A DNA stretch of 64,000 nucleotides. Source: Ardenticatenaceae bacterium (GTDB taxonomy: Bacteria; Chloroflexota; Anaerolineae; Promineifilales; Promineifilaceae). The position numbers and the translations under genes are program-made. Shown here in pieces: positions 15,499 through 27,185 of this stretch. Each line of letters opens with the position of its first letter. Within the stretch, counting starts at the first letter, position 1. The stretch lies in the NCBI GenBank assembly GCA_020634235.1, contig JACKCB010000005.1:1-64000 (forward strand), read 5' to 3'. The notes below the pieces were generated by a model. That model was not told the DNA's origin, searched no databases, and saw nothing but the letters and a program-made list of their open reading frames with translations.

Positions 15499-17991
15499 CT
15501 ACTCCCGGTCAGCCCAGACCACCGCCGTGCATTCGTCATAGTCGTAGAAGACGGCCTCGCGGTAGATCTCGTCCCGGCCGGGGTGCAGCAGTTCCAGGTA
15601 GCCGGCGTGCAGCCGCACCAACCACTGGCCGTCGGCACTGTAATCCACACTCTGGAACTGCGAACGCTCGTTGACCACGCTGCGCAGTACCAACTCGTCC
15701 TGCGCCAGATTGTAGAAGACCTGGCGCCGCGACTCGCCGCTAAGCACGTAGGCATCCAGCCAGCGACCATCCGGCGTCACGGTGGCACCGCCGGCATAGG
15801 AGAGGTCGTCGCTGGTACTGCGCCAGGTAATGGTTATCTCGCTCGCCCACCAATCCACCGCCGGGTCCGGCCGGGTAATTTCAAAGATGCCCCCGGCCGG
15901 GAACGGCCGGCCGGCCGTCAACACCAGGAAGGCCTCCGGCCGGTCTGGCAGCGGCACCGCCTGCACAATCACCAGCCCATTGCCCTGCCGTTCCGGCGGC
16001 AGCGCGGCCTGCAAATCACTGGCCGAGAGCAGTGTCCGCGCGCGCTGGTCCCCTACGCGGCGCAGCACCAGGTCGTTGGACTGCCGCCGATCGACACCCT
16101 GCACAAAGCCATAGGTCTGCTCATCCAGCCAGAAGGGGGATATCGCCTGGTCGGCCACCGTCGTCCAGGCCCCACCCTCGCGCGTGCCCAAAGATAGGGT
16201 CAGGCGACCATAATCCAGGGCCAGCAAATACGCGCCACCGGGCGACCAGGTGGGGTAACCGGGCATGGCCTGCAGGCGGCACCCGGCCGGGGTACAACTG
16301 GCCAGGTCCAACAGCGACGTCTGGCCACCACCTCGTTCACTGCGGCTAACCTGCCAGACGGTCACCAACTGCCCGGCCGGGTCACCCGCGCCCTGCCAAT
16401 CGGGGAAGACCAGCGGATCGGAGGCGGCATCAGCCACCACCAGACTCTCACTGGGCCGCCAGAGCACGGTTCGCATACGGCTGAGATCATCTTCAAAATC
16501 CAGCAGCAGCAAACCGCTGTCATCAGGCAGGGCCACCCCCGTGGCCTGGTCGTAACTGAAGGTGTAGAGATTATCCCACGCGCCGCCGGCCGGGTCGTAG
16601 CGCAGCAGCCGCCAGCGGTCATCACGGCACAGGGCCAGCACATCCTGGTTGGGCAGCCCCGGCCGGGGAGCCTGGGCCGCCGCTGTCTGCCGGGCGCGCG
16701 CCTGCGCAAACACATAGGCCGCCCAATCGGCGGCCAGCGCCCCGGCCGAGCGCCGGTCATATTCGCTGATGCTGTTAACCCAGCCCCAGAAGCTGGCACT
16801 GCCGCGGATGTCGCTGCCGCTGGCCAACAGGTCCGCCGGCAGCGCCGACTCGCCAGGCACACCCAGCAGAAACTCCAGCAGCGCATAGGCCAGGGCTTGC
16901 TGCGTGGGCGTAATCCCGGCCGGGTCATCCACCTGCCACAGCGCCTCCAACTGCGGCGCATCCAGCGGCAAATCCAGCAGCCGGATGTAGCTGGCGGCCA
17001 CCAACGGCCAGGGCTGCAAGCCCAGGGCACGCAGCTCCCAGGCTAGAAAGGCGCGATAGAAGGCCACGCGGGCACAACACTCCCACTCCGTCAGCCGGAC
17101 GATCGTCGCCTGGGTCACCAGGGCAGCGTAAGCCCGCGACAAAGCCTGGTAGCCGGCGTCATCCACCGGCAGTCCCACCAGCGAGGGAGCCGGCAGGCTG
17201 ATGTCGTTATCTCCATCCAGCAAGAAGCGCGGGTCAGACAGGCGCAGGATGCTGGCCTGATTACGCTCCAGGCGCAGCAGCACGTGGTAATCCGGCGCGC
17301 ACTCAACCCGGCGGCACAGCACACTGATCTGGGCATCCAGGTCCAGGGCCAGCCGCTCCGCAAAGGCAGCGTCGCGCCCCGGATATTGCACCGTGAGGTA
17401 GCGCCCGCTGCTGGCGTACCAGGTGCCCCAATAGGCGTTCTCGTCAGCCGGCGGGGCGAGCAGCCAGCCGGCCGCGCCGGGCCGGTAAATTAGCTCCTGG
17501 CGCAGGGTGATATTCTGCGTTAGCTGGCCGGTGGTTGTCAGCACATACCGCTGATCAACGGCAACCAACGCCTCATCCAGTTCAGGCGAGAGGGTAACGG
17601 TGAAGATGGTGCGCGCCCCCGGCCGGGGCAGGAAACCAAACAACCGCGCCGCATCTCCCAAGGCCAGCCGCTCCTGGGCCAGCACCAACTGTGTATCCGT
17701 CCAGGCCGCGTCCCGGCCGGAGAGGCGACCGCGCAGCAGTTCCTCATCCCCCGCCTGCAAAGCACTGTAAAGCAGCCCGTCCCCCGCGCGAACATCCGCC
17801 TCCACATTGGCCGCCGCCGCATTCACGCGCTGCTGCACGCGCGTGGCCGCCAGGTACGCCACCAGGGCCGCGGCAGCCACAATTATTAGCAGCCAGGGCC
17901 AGCGGCGCGGCCGGCGCGGCCGTGGCGGAGGGGGTGGCGGCAGGTCGTCCCAGCCGGCCTCTTCTTCCGTTTGCCAGTCAAGTTTCGCCAT
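15499..17991 (-). CDS. Membrane-anchored beta-propeller-like protein, paralog 3 of 3
   Basis: The protein has about 830 residues. The short acidic start (MAKLDWQTEEEAGW) is followed by a Pro/Arg-rich stretch, one membrane helix (~33-49) and a large outer part. The part just outside the membrane has LLRGRLSGRDAAWTDTQ and LLAPPADENAYWGTW, shared with the two neighbours. The C-terminal half has propeller-like phrases (GYPTWSPGGAYLLALDYG, DGRWLDAYVLSG, SADGQWLVRLHAG), as in WD40/PD40 repeats, and ends near a conserved DECTAVVW. No enzyme motif is recognised. The ATG 17991 matches the DWxT start of its paralogs; an in-frame TTG at 18012 is an alternative. It lies 11 bases from the end of the next paralog. 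Several palindrome copies insert PAG or PGR at positions not shared with the paralogs. Confidence 0.8.
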   Translation of the reverse strand: MAKLDWQTEEEAGWDDLPPPPPPRPRRPRRWPWLLIIVAAAALVAYLAATRVQQRVNAAAANVEADVRAGDGLLYSALQAGDEELLRGRLSGRDAAWTDTQLVLAQERLALGDAARLFGFLPRPGARTIFTVTLSPELDEALVAVDQRYVLTTTGQLTQNITLRQELIYRPGAAGWLLAPPADENAYWGTWYASSGRYLTVQYPGRDAAFAERLALDLDAQISVLCRRVECAPDYHVLLRLERNQASILRLSDPRFLLDGDNDISLPAPSLVGLPVDDAGYQALSRAYAALVTQATIVRLTEWECCARVAFYRAFLAWELRALGLQPWPLVAASYIRLLDLPLDAPQLEALWQVDDPAGITPTQQALAYALLEFLLGVPGESALPADLLASGSDIRGSASFWGWVNSISEYDRRSAGALAADWAAYVFAQARARQTAAAQAPRPGLPNQDVLALCRDDRWRLLRYDPAGGAWDNLYTFSYDQATGVALPDDSGLLLLDFEDDLSRMRTVLWRPSESLVVADAASDPLVFPDWQGAGDPAGQLVTVWQVSRSERGGGQTSLLDLASCTPAGCRLQAMPGYPTWSPGGAYLLALDYGRLTLSLGTREGGAWTTVADQAISPFWLDEQTYGFVQGVDRRQSNDLVLRRVGDQRARTLLSASDLQAALPPERQGNGLVIVQAVPLPDRPEAFLVLTAGRPFPAGGIFEITRPDPAVDWWASEITITWRSTSDDLSYAGGATVTPDGRWLDAYVLSGESRRQVFYNLAQDELVLRSVVNERSQFQSVDYSADGQWLVRLHAGYLELLHPGRDEIYREAVFYDYDECTAVVWADRE

Positions 17992-18023
17992 GGTTCGTTT
18001 GCCCAATACCAATACGCCGGCTG

Positions 18024-20516
18024 TTACGGGTTAACCCAGGTCAGGGAAAGGCAGTTGCCATCCGGCGGAAAAACATACCAGGGGGTGAAGGAATCGGCCT
18101 GGTCACCGGTGGGCGATAGCAGAGCGATGTAGTCAAAGTCGCGATAGGCCGACCAGTTGCCTTCATCCGCCCAGGCAAATCCCTGGATTACCGGCGATTC
18201 GTTGAGGTCTGCCCGGAAGACAACCTGGCTCTGCGGCAAGTCATAGAGCAAAACCTGACCGGCCGCGTGGCCATCGCTGCCAGGGGCATAAGCCTGCAGC
18301 CAGCGCCCGTCAGGCGAGACAAGCTGGCTGGGGAAGTCCATATACAGGCCTCGTCCGTCAAACAGCAGGGTCAGTTCCAACCCGGCCGGGTCACTGTCCC
18401 ACCAGGCCACGCTCTCATCCGGCAGTTGCACGCGAAACAGGTAGGACTCGGAGGAAAAGCCGTGCGAAGCGGCGATAAACAGCGCGTTCGGCACGTTGGG
18501 GAAATGGAAAACGTCTTGTATGACCAGCCGGAAGCGCTGCAAACTGGCCGGCAGCAAGGGAGACAGCGCCTCAACGCGCAGCAAGGGGCGCGACTCGGCT
18601 GCGCCCATGCGGGCAATATTGACCTGGCTGTTCGCCTCGCTCACAAAGCCGTAGGTGGTTTCATCCAACCAGAAGGGGATGATGCCGTTCCCGGCCGGGG
18701 TCCACGCCACCGCCTGGCGCGCCCGCAGTTGCAACTGCCCGGCCCCATCTGCGGCCAGAAGCTGCGCCCCATCGGTAGACCAGGCCACCACGCCGGGCAG
18801 GGCGATCAGCTTGCAGCCGGCAGTTGTACACCCGGCCGGGTCTATCAGGTAGTTAGAAGATTGGAAATCCAGCGTTTCGATGAGCGGATAACCCCATCCC
18901 AACAAATACTGCCCCTGCGGGTCCGGCGGATAATCCAGGGTTAGCAGCAGTTCCGTATCTGAACTGGCCACCGGGTACTGCTGCCCACTGCGCCAAAGGA
19001 CAGTCTGTGGTGGCGCTTCCGGCAGAGCCATGAAGAGCATGGCCCCATCGCGCTGCGGCAAGCTGGTCAGTAACCCAAAATCGGCCGCCAGGTCTGCCAT
19101 GGCCGTCCATTCGTCCTTCGCCGGGGAATAGCGCCACAAGGTCAGGCTCGGCGGATCCAGCGTTTGGCAGGAGAGCAGCAGATCCTGGTTGGGCAGCCCG
19201 GCCGGGGGAGCCTGGGCTTGCTGCGCCTGCTGCACCTGTTGGCGCAGCCACTGCCGCCAGGCCTGGTCTACGTCCGCTTCATTGACCAGGCGATTGGCAG
19301 TTGCGCTGTACAGCCAGGCAGAGATGCTGCTGCTGCTAGCCAGGCTGCGCTGCAGATCGACCACATCCTGGCCGGCAGCCCACCCTTCATCCACCAGCAG
19401 CGTCACCAGGGCATAGCCGCTAAGGCGGTCAATATCGGGGATCCCGGCCGGGCTGCTGCCATCCCATGGCAAAATGTCCGGCAGGGTTGCATACGCGAGC
19501 AGCGGGTCATAGGCAAGCTGCGGCCAGGGGCGCAGCGCTAACTGCTGCAGCAGCTTGTCCAGCAGCGGCTGGAAGATAACCAGCCCGTCGCAGCAGCGGT
19601 AATCCACCAGGTCGGCGATTAGCGCCGAAACAACCTGCGTCGCGTAGCCGCGATAAAGCGCCTGATACGCCGCCTCATCATCCGGCCGGGGCAGGCCAAT
19701 AAGGGTCGGGGCGGGCAGATTCACCTCCCGGCCGGGGGCCAGCGCACGCGCCGGTTCCAACAGCGCCAGCAGGCTATCCGGGTTAGGGTCCAGGCGGACA
19801 TTCACGCGCAGGTCGGCGGGACACGCCAGGCTGGGAAAGCGCAGGCACAGCCGCCCAATCTCCTGGTCAAGATGATTGGCAAATTCGGTGGCAAAAGCGG
19901 CATCGCGCTGCGGATAGGCCATCGTGACGTACTGCCCGCTGCGGGTTTGCCATTCCCCCCAGAACTCCGGCTCCGGCGGGGCCAGCAGCCAGCTCCGGCC
20001 GCCACGCCGGTAAACGTGAGTCTGCTCCAGGGTCACCGTCGCCGTAACCCCTTCCGCCAGGGTCAAGACAAAAGGCTGCATGGTCTGCACCACAGCCTGA
20101 TTGAGACTGCTGTCTACCAGCACCGTGGCGGTGAGCGGTGGCGCGTCCCCGGTCAGCCCCAGCGGGGCCGCCACGCCGCCAAACAAGAGATTATCTACCA
20201 GAAGAGCTTGCTGAGTTTCGGTCCAGGCCGGGTCCCGGCCGGAGAGCACCGACACAAACAGCTCCACGTCGGCGGCAGCGGCGGCGGAGCGGGCCAGGTT
20301 ATCGGCCGCGCGCACATCCTGTTCCACCATGCTGGTGACTTCGGCCACGCGCCGATTCACCTGACGGCCAACGACCAGGGCAACAATTAACCCTAGCAGC
20401 AGGACCACAGACAAGAACCGCCAGCGCCGGTGGGGCGTTGGCGGCGGGGCGGGTGTGTCCGTCTGCTCCCAGACGTTGTCATCTTCTGCGGTGCGCCATT
20501 CGAAATTGCTGCTCAT
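18024..20516 (-). CDS. Membrane-anchored beta-propeller-like protein, paralog 2 of 3
   Basis: The protein has 830 residues and the same plan as the genes on both sides. It has an acidic start with EWRTAEDDNVWEQ, a Pro-rich linker, one membrane helix (~34-50), then a part with SVLSGRDPAWTETQQ, SWLLAPPEPEFWGEW and TLIGLPRPDDEAAYQALYRGYA. The middle has AGLPNQDLLLSCQ. The C-terminal part has propeller-like blades (GVVAWSTDGAQLLAADG, IPFWLDETTYGFVSE, SPDGRWLQAYAPGSDG) and ends LSLTWVNP. A pair of Cys (YRCCDG) is shared with the paralogs. No catalytic motif or sorting signal was seen. Probably inner-membrane anchored with its bulk outside; whether it senses, scaffolds or binds is unknown. Confidence 0.82.
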   Translation of the reverse strand: MSSNFEWRTAEDDNVWEQTDTPAPPPTPHRRWRFLSVVLLLGLIVALVVGRQVNRRVAEVTSMVEQDVRAADNLARSAAAAADVELFVSVLSGRDPAWTETQQALLVDNLLFGGVAAPLGLTGDAPPLTATVLVDSSLNQAVVQTMQPFVLTLAEGVTATVTLEQTHVYRRGGRSWLLAPPEPEFWGEWQTRSGQYVTMAYPQRDAAFATEFANHLDQEIGRLCLRFPSLACPADLRVNVRLDPNPDSLLALLEPARALAPGREVNLPAPTLIGLPRPDDEAAYQALYRGYATQVVSALIADLVDYRCCDGLVIFQPLLDKLLQQLALRPWPQLAYDPLLAYATLPDILPWDGSSPAGIPDIDRLSGYALVTLLVDEGWAAGQDVVDLQRSLASSSSISAWLYSATANRLVNEADVDQAWRQWLRQQVQQAQQAQAPPAGLPNQDLLLSCQTLDPPSLTLWRYSPAKDEWTAMADLAADFGLLTSLPQRDGAMLFMALPEAPPQTVLWRSGQQYPVASSDTELLLTLDYPPDPQGQYLLGWGYPLIETLDFQSSNYLIDPAGCTTAGCKLIALPGVVAWSTDGAQLLAADGAGQLQLRARQAVAWTPAGNGIIPFWLDETTYGFVSEANSQVNIARMGAAESRPLLRVEALSPLLPASLQRFRLVIQDVFHFPNVPNALFIAASHGFSSESYLFRVQLPDESVAWWDSDPAGLELTLLFDGRGLYMDFPSQLVSPDGRWLQAYAPGSDGHAAGQVLLYDLPQSQVVFRADLNESPVIQGFAWADEGNWSAYRDFDYIALLSPTGDQADSFTPWYVFPPDGNCLSLTWVNP

Positions 20517-20582
20517 TGCCGTCCCATTCTAGGAAGAAATCAGCTCCCGGCAAGGGATTGGCCGCTGGTCAGCGCCGGCTTA

Positions 20583-23015
20583 TCATCCGCTACTCACCCA
20601 GGCAAAGTCGGTGCAGCCGCTGAAATCGTGCACCAGCCATTCGCGGTAATTATGGACAGGGTCCAGGATACTAAGCACGTCACTCAACTGGCTGAACAAC
20701 AGCCACTGCCCATCCCCAGACCACTTGGCCTTGCCGTTGCCAAAGAAAAGACCCAGGTTGAAGCTGGCCGCGTATTGCCGGCTATCATCGGCCGCCAGGT
20801 CATACAGATACACCACACCCTGGTTGTCGTAGATGAAGGTCATCACCGTAAGCCAGCGGCCGTCGGGCGAGAAGGTCATGTCGCTAAGCCAGCCGGTCAG
20901 GCTGGCCTGAAGGGCCAGGGTGGCCCCGCCACCGGTCCCGGCGGCGGTAACACTAATGATGTAGCTCTCACCCGCACCCTGCAAGTCGGTAAAACCGAGG
21001 AAGAAACGACCCGGCAGGTTGGGGTCGTTAACGACCGAGATCAGTTCAAAGCCAGTTAGCCGCTTCCCGGCCGGGAGCACCGCCAGCCAATCCCCGGCCG
21101 CCACCAGCGGCTCCGGCCGATCTTCGCCAGTCGTGGCCAGCATAATGTCGGGGCCAAATGCCCCGGCCGTCAGGGCAAAGTAGATGTAGCGCTCATTGTC
21201 CAGCCAGAAGGGGCGCCGTCCTTCGGCCACCAACTGCCCATCCTGCCCGGCCGGGCCGGCACGGTAGATATTGAGCCGGTCGACCAACAGCGTTTGCCGG
21301 CCATCGGGCGACCAGGTGGGGAAATCTGCCACCGGCCGGATAGCACAGTCGCCAGCCAGGCAGGGGCCAATACGCAACAGGCCCACGCTCTGCTCAGCCT
21401 GGGCCAGGTTCACCATAACAAGCTGCTCCCCGGCCGGGTCACTCTGGCCAAAATAGACCCAGCGTTCACTGCTGCGGCGGTTATCCACCAGCGTGGTCGG
21501 CTGCCCGGCCTGCCACAACACCGTGGCACTGCCCTCCATGGCATAGGTTTGCAAAATCACCCGCTGGTTGTCGGGCAGCGGGTAGAGGCGACCCATGCTG
21601 TCGGTGGTGGCATAGGCGGGCGGGTCTCGCCAGACGCCAGCCTGCGTATCGTAATAATTGAGGCGCTGGTCGCAAAAGGCCAACACGTCTTGCTGCGGCA
21701 GAGGGAGGGGCGGCGTGCGCGCCTCGCGCAGCCGGTCGTAGACAAAACGGACCCAGGCCTTTTCTGTTTCAGAGGTAAACCCGGCCGGGAGATAATCCAA
21801 ATACCAACCGCTGAAGCTGTCACTCGTACCAATACCTTGCAGCATAGCGCTCAGCGAGAGCTCCGGATTGCGCACCAGCATGAAATCCACCAGCGCATAG
21901 GCCAGCCAGCGATCTTCCTCGCCGAACAGGCTGGCGGCCGGCCGCTGCCAGAGAAGGGGCAAATCGCTGAGGGGCCACGGCTGGGCCACAAACGATTCCA
22001 GGTGAGCGGGCGTCAGCGGCCAGGCGCGCAGCCCCAACGCATTGAGTTGTTTGTCTAGCACGGCAGCATAGAAGGCCGCGCCAGGCGGCTGCCCACCCCG
22101 GCAGCAGTGCCAGCCTACCTGCCGGCCAATAAGGTGCGCGGCCAAAGCCGCGCCATAGCCGCGCCGCAGCGCCTGGTAACCCGCTTCGTCCTCCGGGATA
22201 CCAATGAGCGAGGGGGCGGGTAGATTGAGCAGGCTCTGGCTTTGCACCTTGTCAACTGCCCCACCCAACAGCGCCAGGGAGGCCGGGTCGGGGTCCAGGC
22301 GCAGGGTTGCCCGCCCCCCGGCCGGGCAGGGCACATCCGGATAAAGCGCGCAGATGGTGGGAACCAGCGCATCCAAATCGGCCAGCAAGCGGCGGGCAAT
22401 GGCCTGGTCTCGCTCCGGATAGACGAGGTTGAGCTGGCTGCCGCTGTCGGTGAGCCAGGTCCCCCAGTAATCTTCGGGGGGCGGCGCATAGAGCCAGCGG
22501 CTGTTCCCGCGGCGGAAATGGCTTTCCTGCACCAGGATGATCTGCGACTGCTGGCCGTTGGGCAGCGTCAGGGTGTAGGGCTGCTGCGTCCACAACTGGG
22601 CAGATCGAAAATCGGGGGCCAGACTAACGGTCATGGCCGCCGTCTGGCTGAGTTGGGGCTGCAAGTCGAAGGCCTGGCGCTGGAGCAGGTGGCCAGCCCC
22701 CACTAGCTGCTGCTGGGTGACCGTCCATTGAGGATCCCGGCCGGAGAGGAGCGTCGTGAACAGCTCTACGTCGCCGCTGCTGGCCGCAAACCGCACCAGC
22801 TCAGCCGCGGCAATCACGTCTTGTTCGGTGTCCGCTGCCGTCTGGGCGACCAGGCGCGCAACCTGCCAGTAGATGACGCCGGCCGCCAGGGCAAAGAGCA
22901 AGAAGAGGAGGAGCAGGCTGCGTCCCGGCCGGGTAGGTCTGGGTCGCGGTGTCTGGCCTTCGCCGGGTTCAACGGCCCAGTCATCTTCCTCGTCAGTGCG
23001 CCAGTCTAGGCTCAT
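20583..23015 (-). CDS. Membrane-anchored beta-propeller-like protein, paralog 1 of 3, overlapping prmA
   Basis: The protein has about 810 residues. MSLDWRTDEEDDW is followed by a Pro/Arg-rich linker, one membrane helix (~33-50) and an outer part with TTLLSGRDPQWTVTQQ, RWLYAPPPEDYWGTW and SLIGIPEDEAGYQALRRGYG. It then has a CCRGG pair, PLPQQDVLAFCDQR, and propeller-like blades (DFPTWSPDGRQTLLVD, RRPFWLDNERYIYFAL, SPDGRWLTVMTF, SGDGQWLLFSQL), ending CTDFAWVSSG. The ATG 23013-23015 overlaps the prmA stop as ATGA, which sets the start and suggests translational coupling to the heat-shock operon. A longer in-frame start inside prmA lacks support. No known family was assigned. Confidence 0.83.
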   Translation of the reverse strand: MSLDWRTDEEDDWAVEPGEGQTPRPRPTRPGRSLLLLFLLFALAAGVIYWQVARLVAQTAADTEQDVIAAAELVRFAASSGDVELFTTLLSGRDPQWTVTQQQLVGAGHLLQRQAFDLQPQLSQTAAMTVSLAPDFRSAQLWTQQPYTLTLPNGQQSQIILVQESHFRRGNSRWLYAPPPEDYWGTWLTDSGSQLNLVYPERDQAIARRLLADLDALVPTICALYPDVPCPAGGRATLRLDPDPASLALLGGAVDKVQSQSLLNLPAPSLIGIPEDEAGYQALRRGYGAALAAHLIGRQVGWHCCRGGQPPGAAFYAAVLDKQLNALGLRAWPLTPAHLESFVAQPWPLSDLPLLWQRPAASLFGEEDRWLAYALVDFMLVRNPELSLSAMLQGIGTSDSFSGWYLDYLPAGFTSETEKAWVRFVYDRLREARTPPLPLPQQDVLAFCDQRLNYYDTQAGVWRDPPAYATTDSMGRLYPLPDNQRVILQTYAMEGSATVLWQAGQPTTLVDNRRSSERWVYFGQSDPAGEQLVMVNLAQAEQSVGLLRIGPCLAGDCAIRPVADFPTWSPDGRQTLLVDRLNIYRAGPAGQDGQLVAEGRRPFWLDNERYIYFALTAGAFGPDIMLATTGEDRPEPLVAAGDWLAVLPAGKRLTGFELISVVNDPNLPGRFFLGFTDLQGAGESYIISVTAAGTGGGATLALQASLTGWLSDMTFSPDGRWLTVMTFIYDNQGVVYLYDLAADDSRQYAASFNLGLFFGNGKAKWSGDGQWLLFSQLSDVLSILDPVHNYREWLVHDFSGCTDFAWVSSG

Positions 23016-23920
23016 GTCCCGGCCGGGTGCGCGATGATGGCTACCCAATCCCGCACCGTGAGCATTTCATGCACGCTCCCCCCGGCCGCAGTGAGGGCGG
23101 CAATTACCTGGGGAGCCTGTTCATCGATAATGCCACTGAGCACAAGCTGCCCGGCCGGGGCGACATAGCCCAGCAGCCCGCCCTCGCGCAGCAGCCCCAC
23201 AATCACCGGAGCCAGGATGTTGACAACCACCAGGTCGTAGGGGGCGAGCGGCACCTCGGCCAGCGTGCCCTCACGAATGGTGATCTGGCTGGCCACGTCG
23301 TTCTTGGCGGCGTTCTCGCTGGCGGCAGCCACGGCCAGGCGGTCATTATCCACGCCCAGCACGGCGCTGGCCCCCAGTTTGGCGGCGGCAATGGCCAGGA
23401 TGCCGGTGCCGGTGCCTACATCGAGCATGGTGCTCCCCGGCCGGGTTAGCTGTTCAATCGCTTGCAGGCACATCTGGGTGGTGGGGTGCAGCCCGGTGCC
23501 AAAAGCCATGCCAGGGTCCAGGGTCAGGATCACGTCCGCGGCGCGCTCGGCCTCCAGCGCCAGCCAGCTAGGCTGAATCCACAGTCGCTGCCCCACCCGG
23601 AAGGGATGATAGTGCGCTTTCCAGGCGTTAGCCCAATCCTCATCGGCCAGCTCACGAAAGGTAGGCGCAGGAATGGGGTACAGACGGCCCAGGTGGTAGA
23701 TAATCTCTTCGATGCGCCGGCGTACAGCAGGCGTGTCCTGGTCCTCTGGCAAGTAAATCTTGACCGTGACTTCCGGCTCCAGGGCCAGCGGATCCAGGTC
23801 ATGAGGATCGCCAAGCTGTTCGAGCACCACGCCATTGCCGTGGGCCAATGGCTGTAACGCTTCGGCCACCGCTTCGGCGGCCTCGCCATCCGTCCTGACG
23901 CTGACCTCTAGCCAATACAT
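23012..23920 (-). CDS. prmA: Ribosomal protein L11 methyltransferase
   Basis: The protein has 302 residues. It methylates lysines and the N-terminus of ribosomal protein L11 using SAM. The family marker DPGMAFGTGLHPTT is at 135-148, SAM motif I (LDVGTGTGILAIAA) follows at about 166-179, and the catalytic-region phrase VVNILAPVI is present. The start ATG overlaps the dnaJ stop by one base, and its stop overlaps the next start as ATGA. It therefore sits inside a tightly packed operon with dnaJ upstream and the paralogous membrane genes downstream, a common neighbour of dnaJ in many bacteria. Confidence 0.95.
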   Translation of the reverse strand: MYWLEVSVRTDGEAAEAVAEALQPLAHGNGVVLEQLGDPHDLDPLALEPEVTVKIYLPEDQDTPAVRRRIEEIIYHLGRLYPIPAPTFRELADEDWANAWKAHYHPFRVGQRLWIQPSWLALEAERAADVILTLDPGMAFGTGLHPTTQMCLQAIEQLTRPGSTMLDVGTGTGILAIAAAKLGASAVLGVDNDRLAVAAASENAAKNDVASQITIREGTLAEVPLAPYDLVVVNILAPVIVGLLREGGLLGYVAPAGQLVLSGIIDEQAPQVIAALTAAGGSVHEMLTVRDWVAIIAHPAGT

Positions 23921-25056
23921 CAGGACAGCCCCAGGGCATCACCCAGGGCATCTTTGAGGTGATTGAGCAGCCCTTTTTCGCGCTGCGGGATAACCTCTTT
24001 GCCCAATGTCTCGGCCAGGTCGCCAAAAAGCTTGCGCTGCTGCTCCGTCAGTCGCTTGGGGATAACCACGTTGGCCATCACCAGCAGGTCGCCCCGGCCG
24101 GAGCTGTTGAGGTGGGGGACGCCCAGCTCGCGCAAGCGGAACACGGTCCCCGACTGGGTGCCGGGCGGCACGGTCAGTTTGGTTTCGCCATCCACGGTGG
24201 GCACCACCACTTCGTCACCCAGGGCGGCCTGGGCGACGTTGATCTCCAGGTTGAGCAGGATGTCGTCGCCGCGCCGCTGGAAAAGATCGTGACGTTTGAC
24301 GTTGATGAAGACGTAGAGATTGCCGGGCGGCCCCCCGTCGGCCCCGGGCGCGCCTTCACCAGTGAGCCGGATTTGCTGTTCGCTGCTGATCCCGGCCGGG
24401 ACGCGGACCTTTAGGCGGCGGGTGCGCTGCACTTGTTTGCGCCCACTGCACGTGGTACAGGGGTTAATGATGACCTCGCCCGTTCCCTGGCAGGCGGGGC
24501 AGGCGGAAACATTGACAAACGAGCCGAGAATGGACTGCTGCATCCGGCGCACCTCACCGGTGCCGTTGCAGGTAGAGCAGCGCGACGGCTGGGTACCAGG
24601 CTCGGCTCCGGAGCCATGGCAGCGGTCACAGACTTCCGGCCGGCGAATGTCAAACTCCTGCTCGGTGCCAAACACAGACTCTTCAAACGAGATGGTCAGA
24701 TCATGGCGCAGGTCTGCCCCGCGGCGGGGACCACGGCGGCGACGACGGCTGCCAAAACCACCAAAGAACTCTTCGAAGATGTCGGCCATGCTGCCAAAGC
24801 CACCAAAATCCTGATAGCCGGCTCCGGCACCCTGGACGCCGGCATGGCCAAAACGATCGTAGGCCGCGCGCTTGTCATCGTCGGACAAGACTTCATACGC
24901 CTCGTTTATTTCTTTGAAGCGCTCGTCCGAGCCATCGTTTTTGTTGATGTCGGGGTGGTATTGGCGCGCAAGGCGGCGATAAGCCTTCTTCAGTTCATCC
25001 TTAGAGGCTGTCCGCTGTACTTCAAGTACGTCGTAATAATCTCGCTTGTTGGCCAT
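23920..25056 (-). CDS. dnaJ: Chaperone protein DnaJ
   Basis: This 378-residue co-chaperone stimulates the DnaK ATPase and delivers substrates. The J domain has the HPD motif (YHPDINKND). A Gly/Phe-rich linker follows ([23 protein letters not shown]). The zinc domain has [16 protein letters not shown] and CPACQGTG, and a fourth, degenerate CTTCSGRK. The C-terminal beta domains include [21 protein letters not shown]. The length is normal for type I DnaJ. It is downstream of dnaK with a 228-base spacer containing repeats and an inverted repeat, and overlaps prmA. Confidence 0.97.
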   Translation of the reverse strand: MANKRDYYDVLEVQRTASKDELKKAYRRLARQYHPDINKNDGSDERFKEINEAYEVLSDDDKRAAYDRFGHAGVQGAGAGYQDFGGFGSMADIFEEFFGGFGSRRRRRGPRRGADLRHDLTISFEESVFGTEQEFDIRRPEVCDRCHGSGAEPGTQPSRCSTCNGTGEVRRMQQSILGSFVNVSACPACQGTGEVIINPCTTCSGRKQVQRTRRLKVRVPAGISSEQQIRLTGEGAPGADGGPPGNLYVFINVKRHDLFQRRGDDILLNLEINVAQAALGDEVVVPTVDGETKLTVPPGTQSGTVFRLRELGVPHLNSSGRGDLLVMANVVIPKRLTEQQRKLFGDLAETLGKEVIPQREKGLLNHLKDALGDALGLS

Positions 25057-25154
25057 AGTCGTATCGCTTCAGAAATTTGGGGGCGGACCAGCCTGTCTGC
25101 CCAATGGTGGACAGACACGTGGGTCTGTCCTTGCCCCGGATGGTTGAGAAGGTG

Positions 25155-25206
25155 TCTCGAAGCTGTCTCGAAGGTGTCTCGAAGGTATCTCGAAGAGGCC
25201 TCGAAA
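25155..25206 (-). repeat. 11-bp tandem repeat between dnaK and dnaJ
   Basis: TCTCGAAG recurs at 25155, 25166, 25177 and 25188, with a degenerate copy at about 25199, giving an exact 11-bp period. It lies in the dnaJ leader. The period is close to one DNA turn, so a tandem protein-binding site is possible, as is simple slippage. No gene lies in this spacer. Confidence 0.7.
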
Positions 25207-25210
25207 ATGT

Positions 25211-25249
25211 AAAACGTAAAGAGCCACACCAGGTCGCTCTTTACGTTTT
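25211..25249 (-). terminator. 14-bp perfect inverted repeat between dnaK and dnaJ
   Basis: AAAACGTAAAGAGC (25211-25224) pairs perfectly with GCTCTTTACGTTTT (25236-25249) around an 11-base loop. The arm ends in T on both strands, so it could terminate in either direction. On the minus strand it follows dnaK and precedes dnaJ, and could lower dnaJ expression relative to dnaK or be an mRNA processing site. Confidence 0.6.
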
Positions 25250-25286
25250 ACGAAGTTGGTAGTAACAGGTTGCCAGCGCCTATGGA

Positions 25287-27185
<1,899 letters not shown>

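Noticed and set aside
25155..25206. Short regular repeats that could be read as a CRISPR array
   Set aside because: The unit is only 11 bp with no unique spacers and no cas genes nearby; it is a simple tandem repeat.
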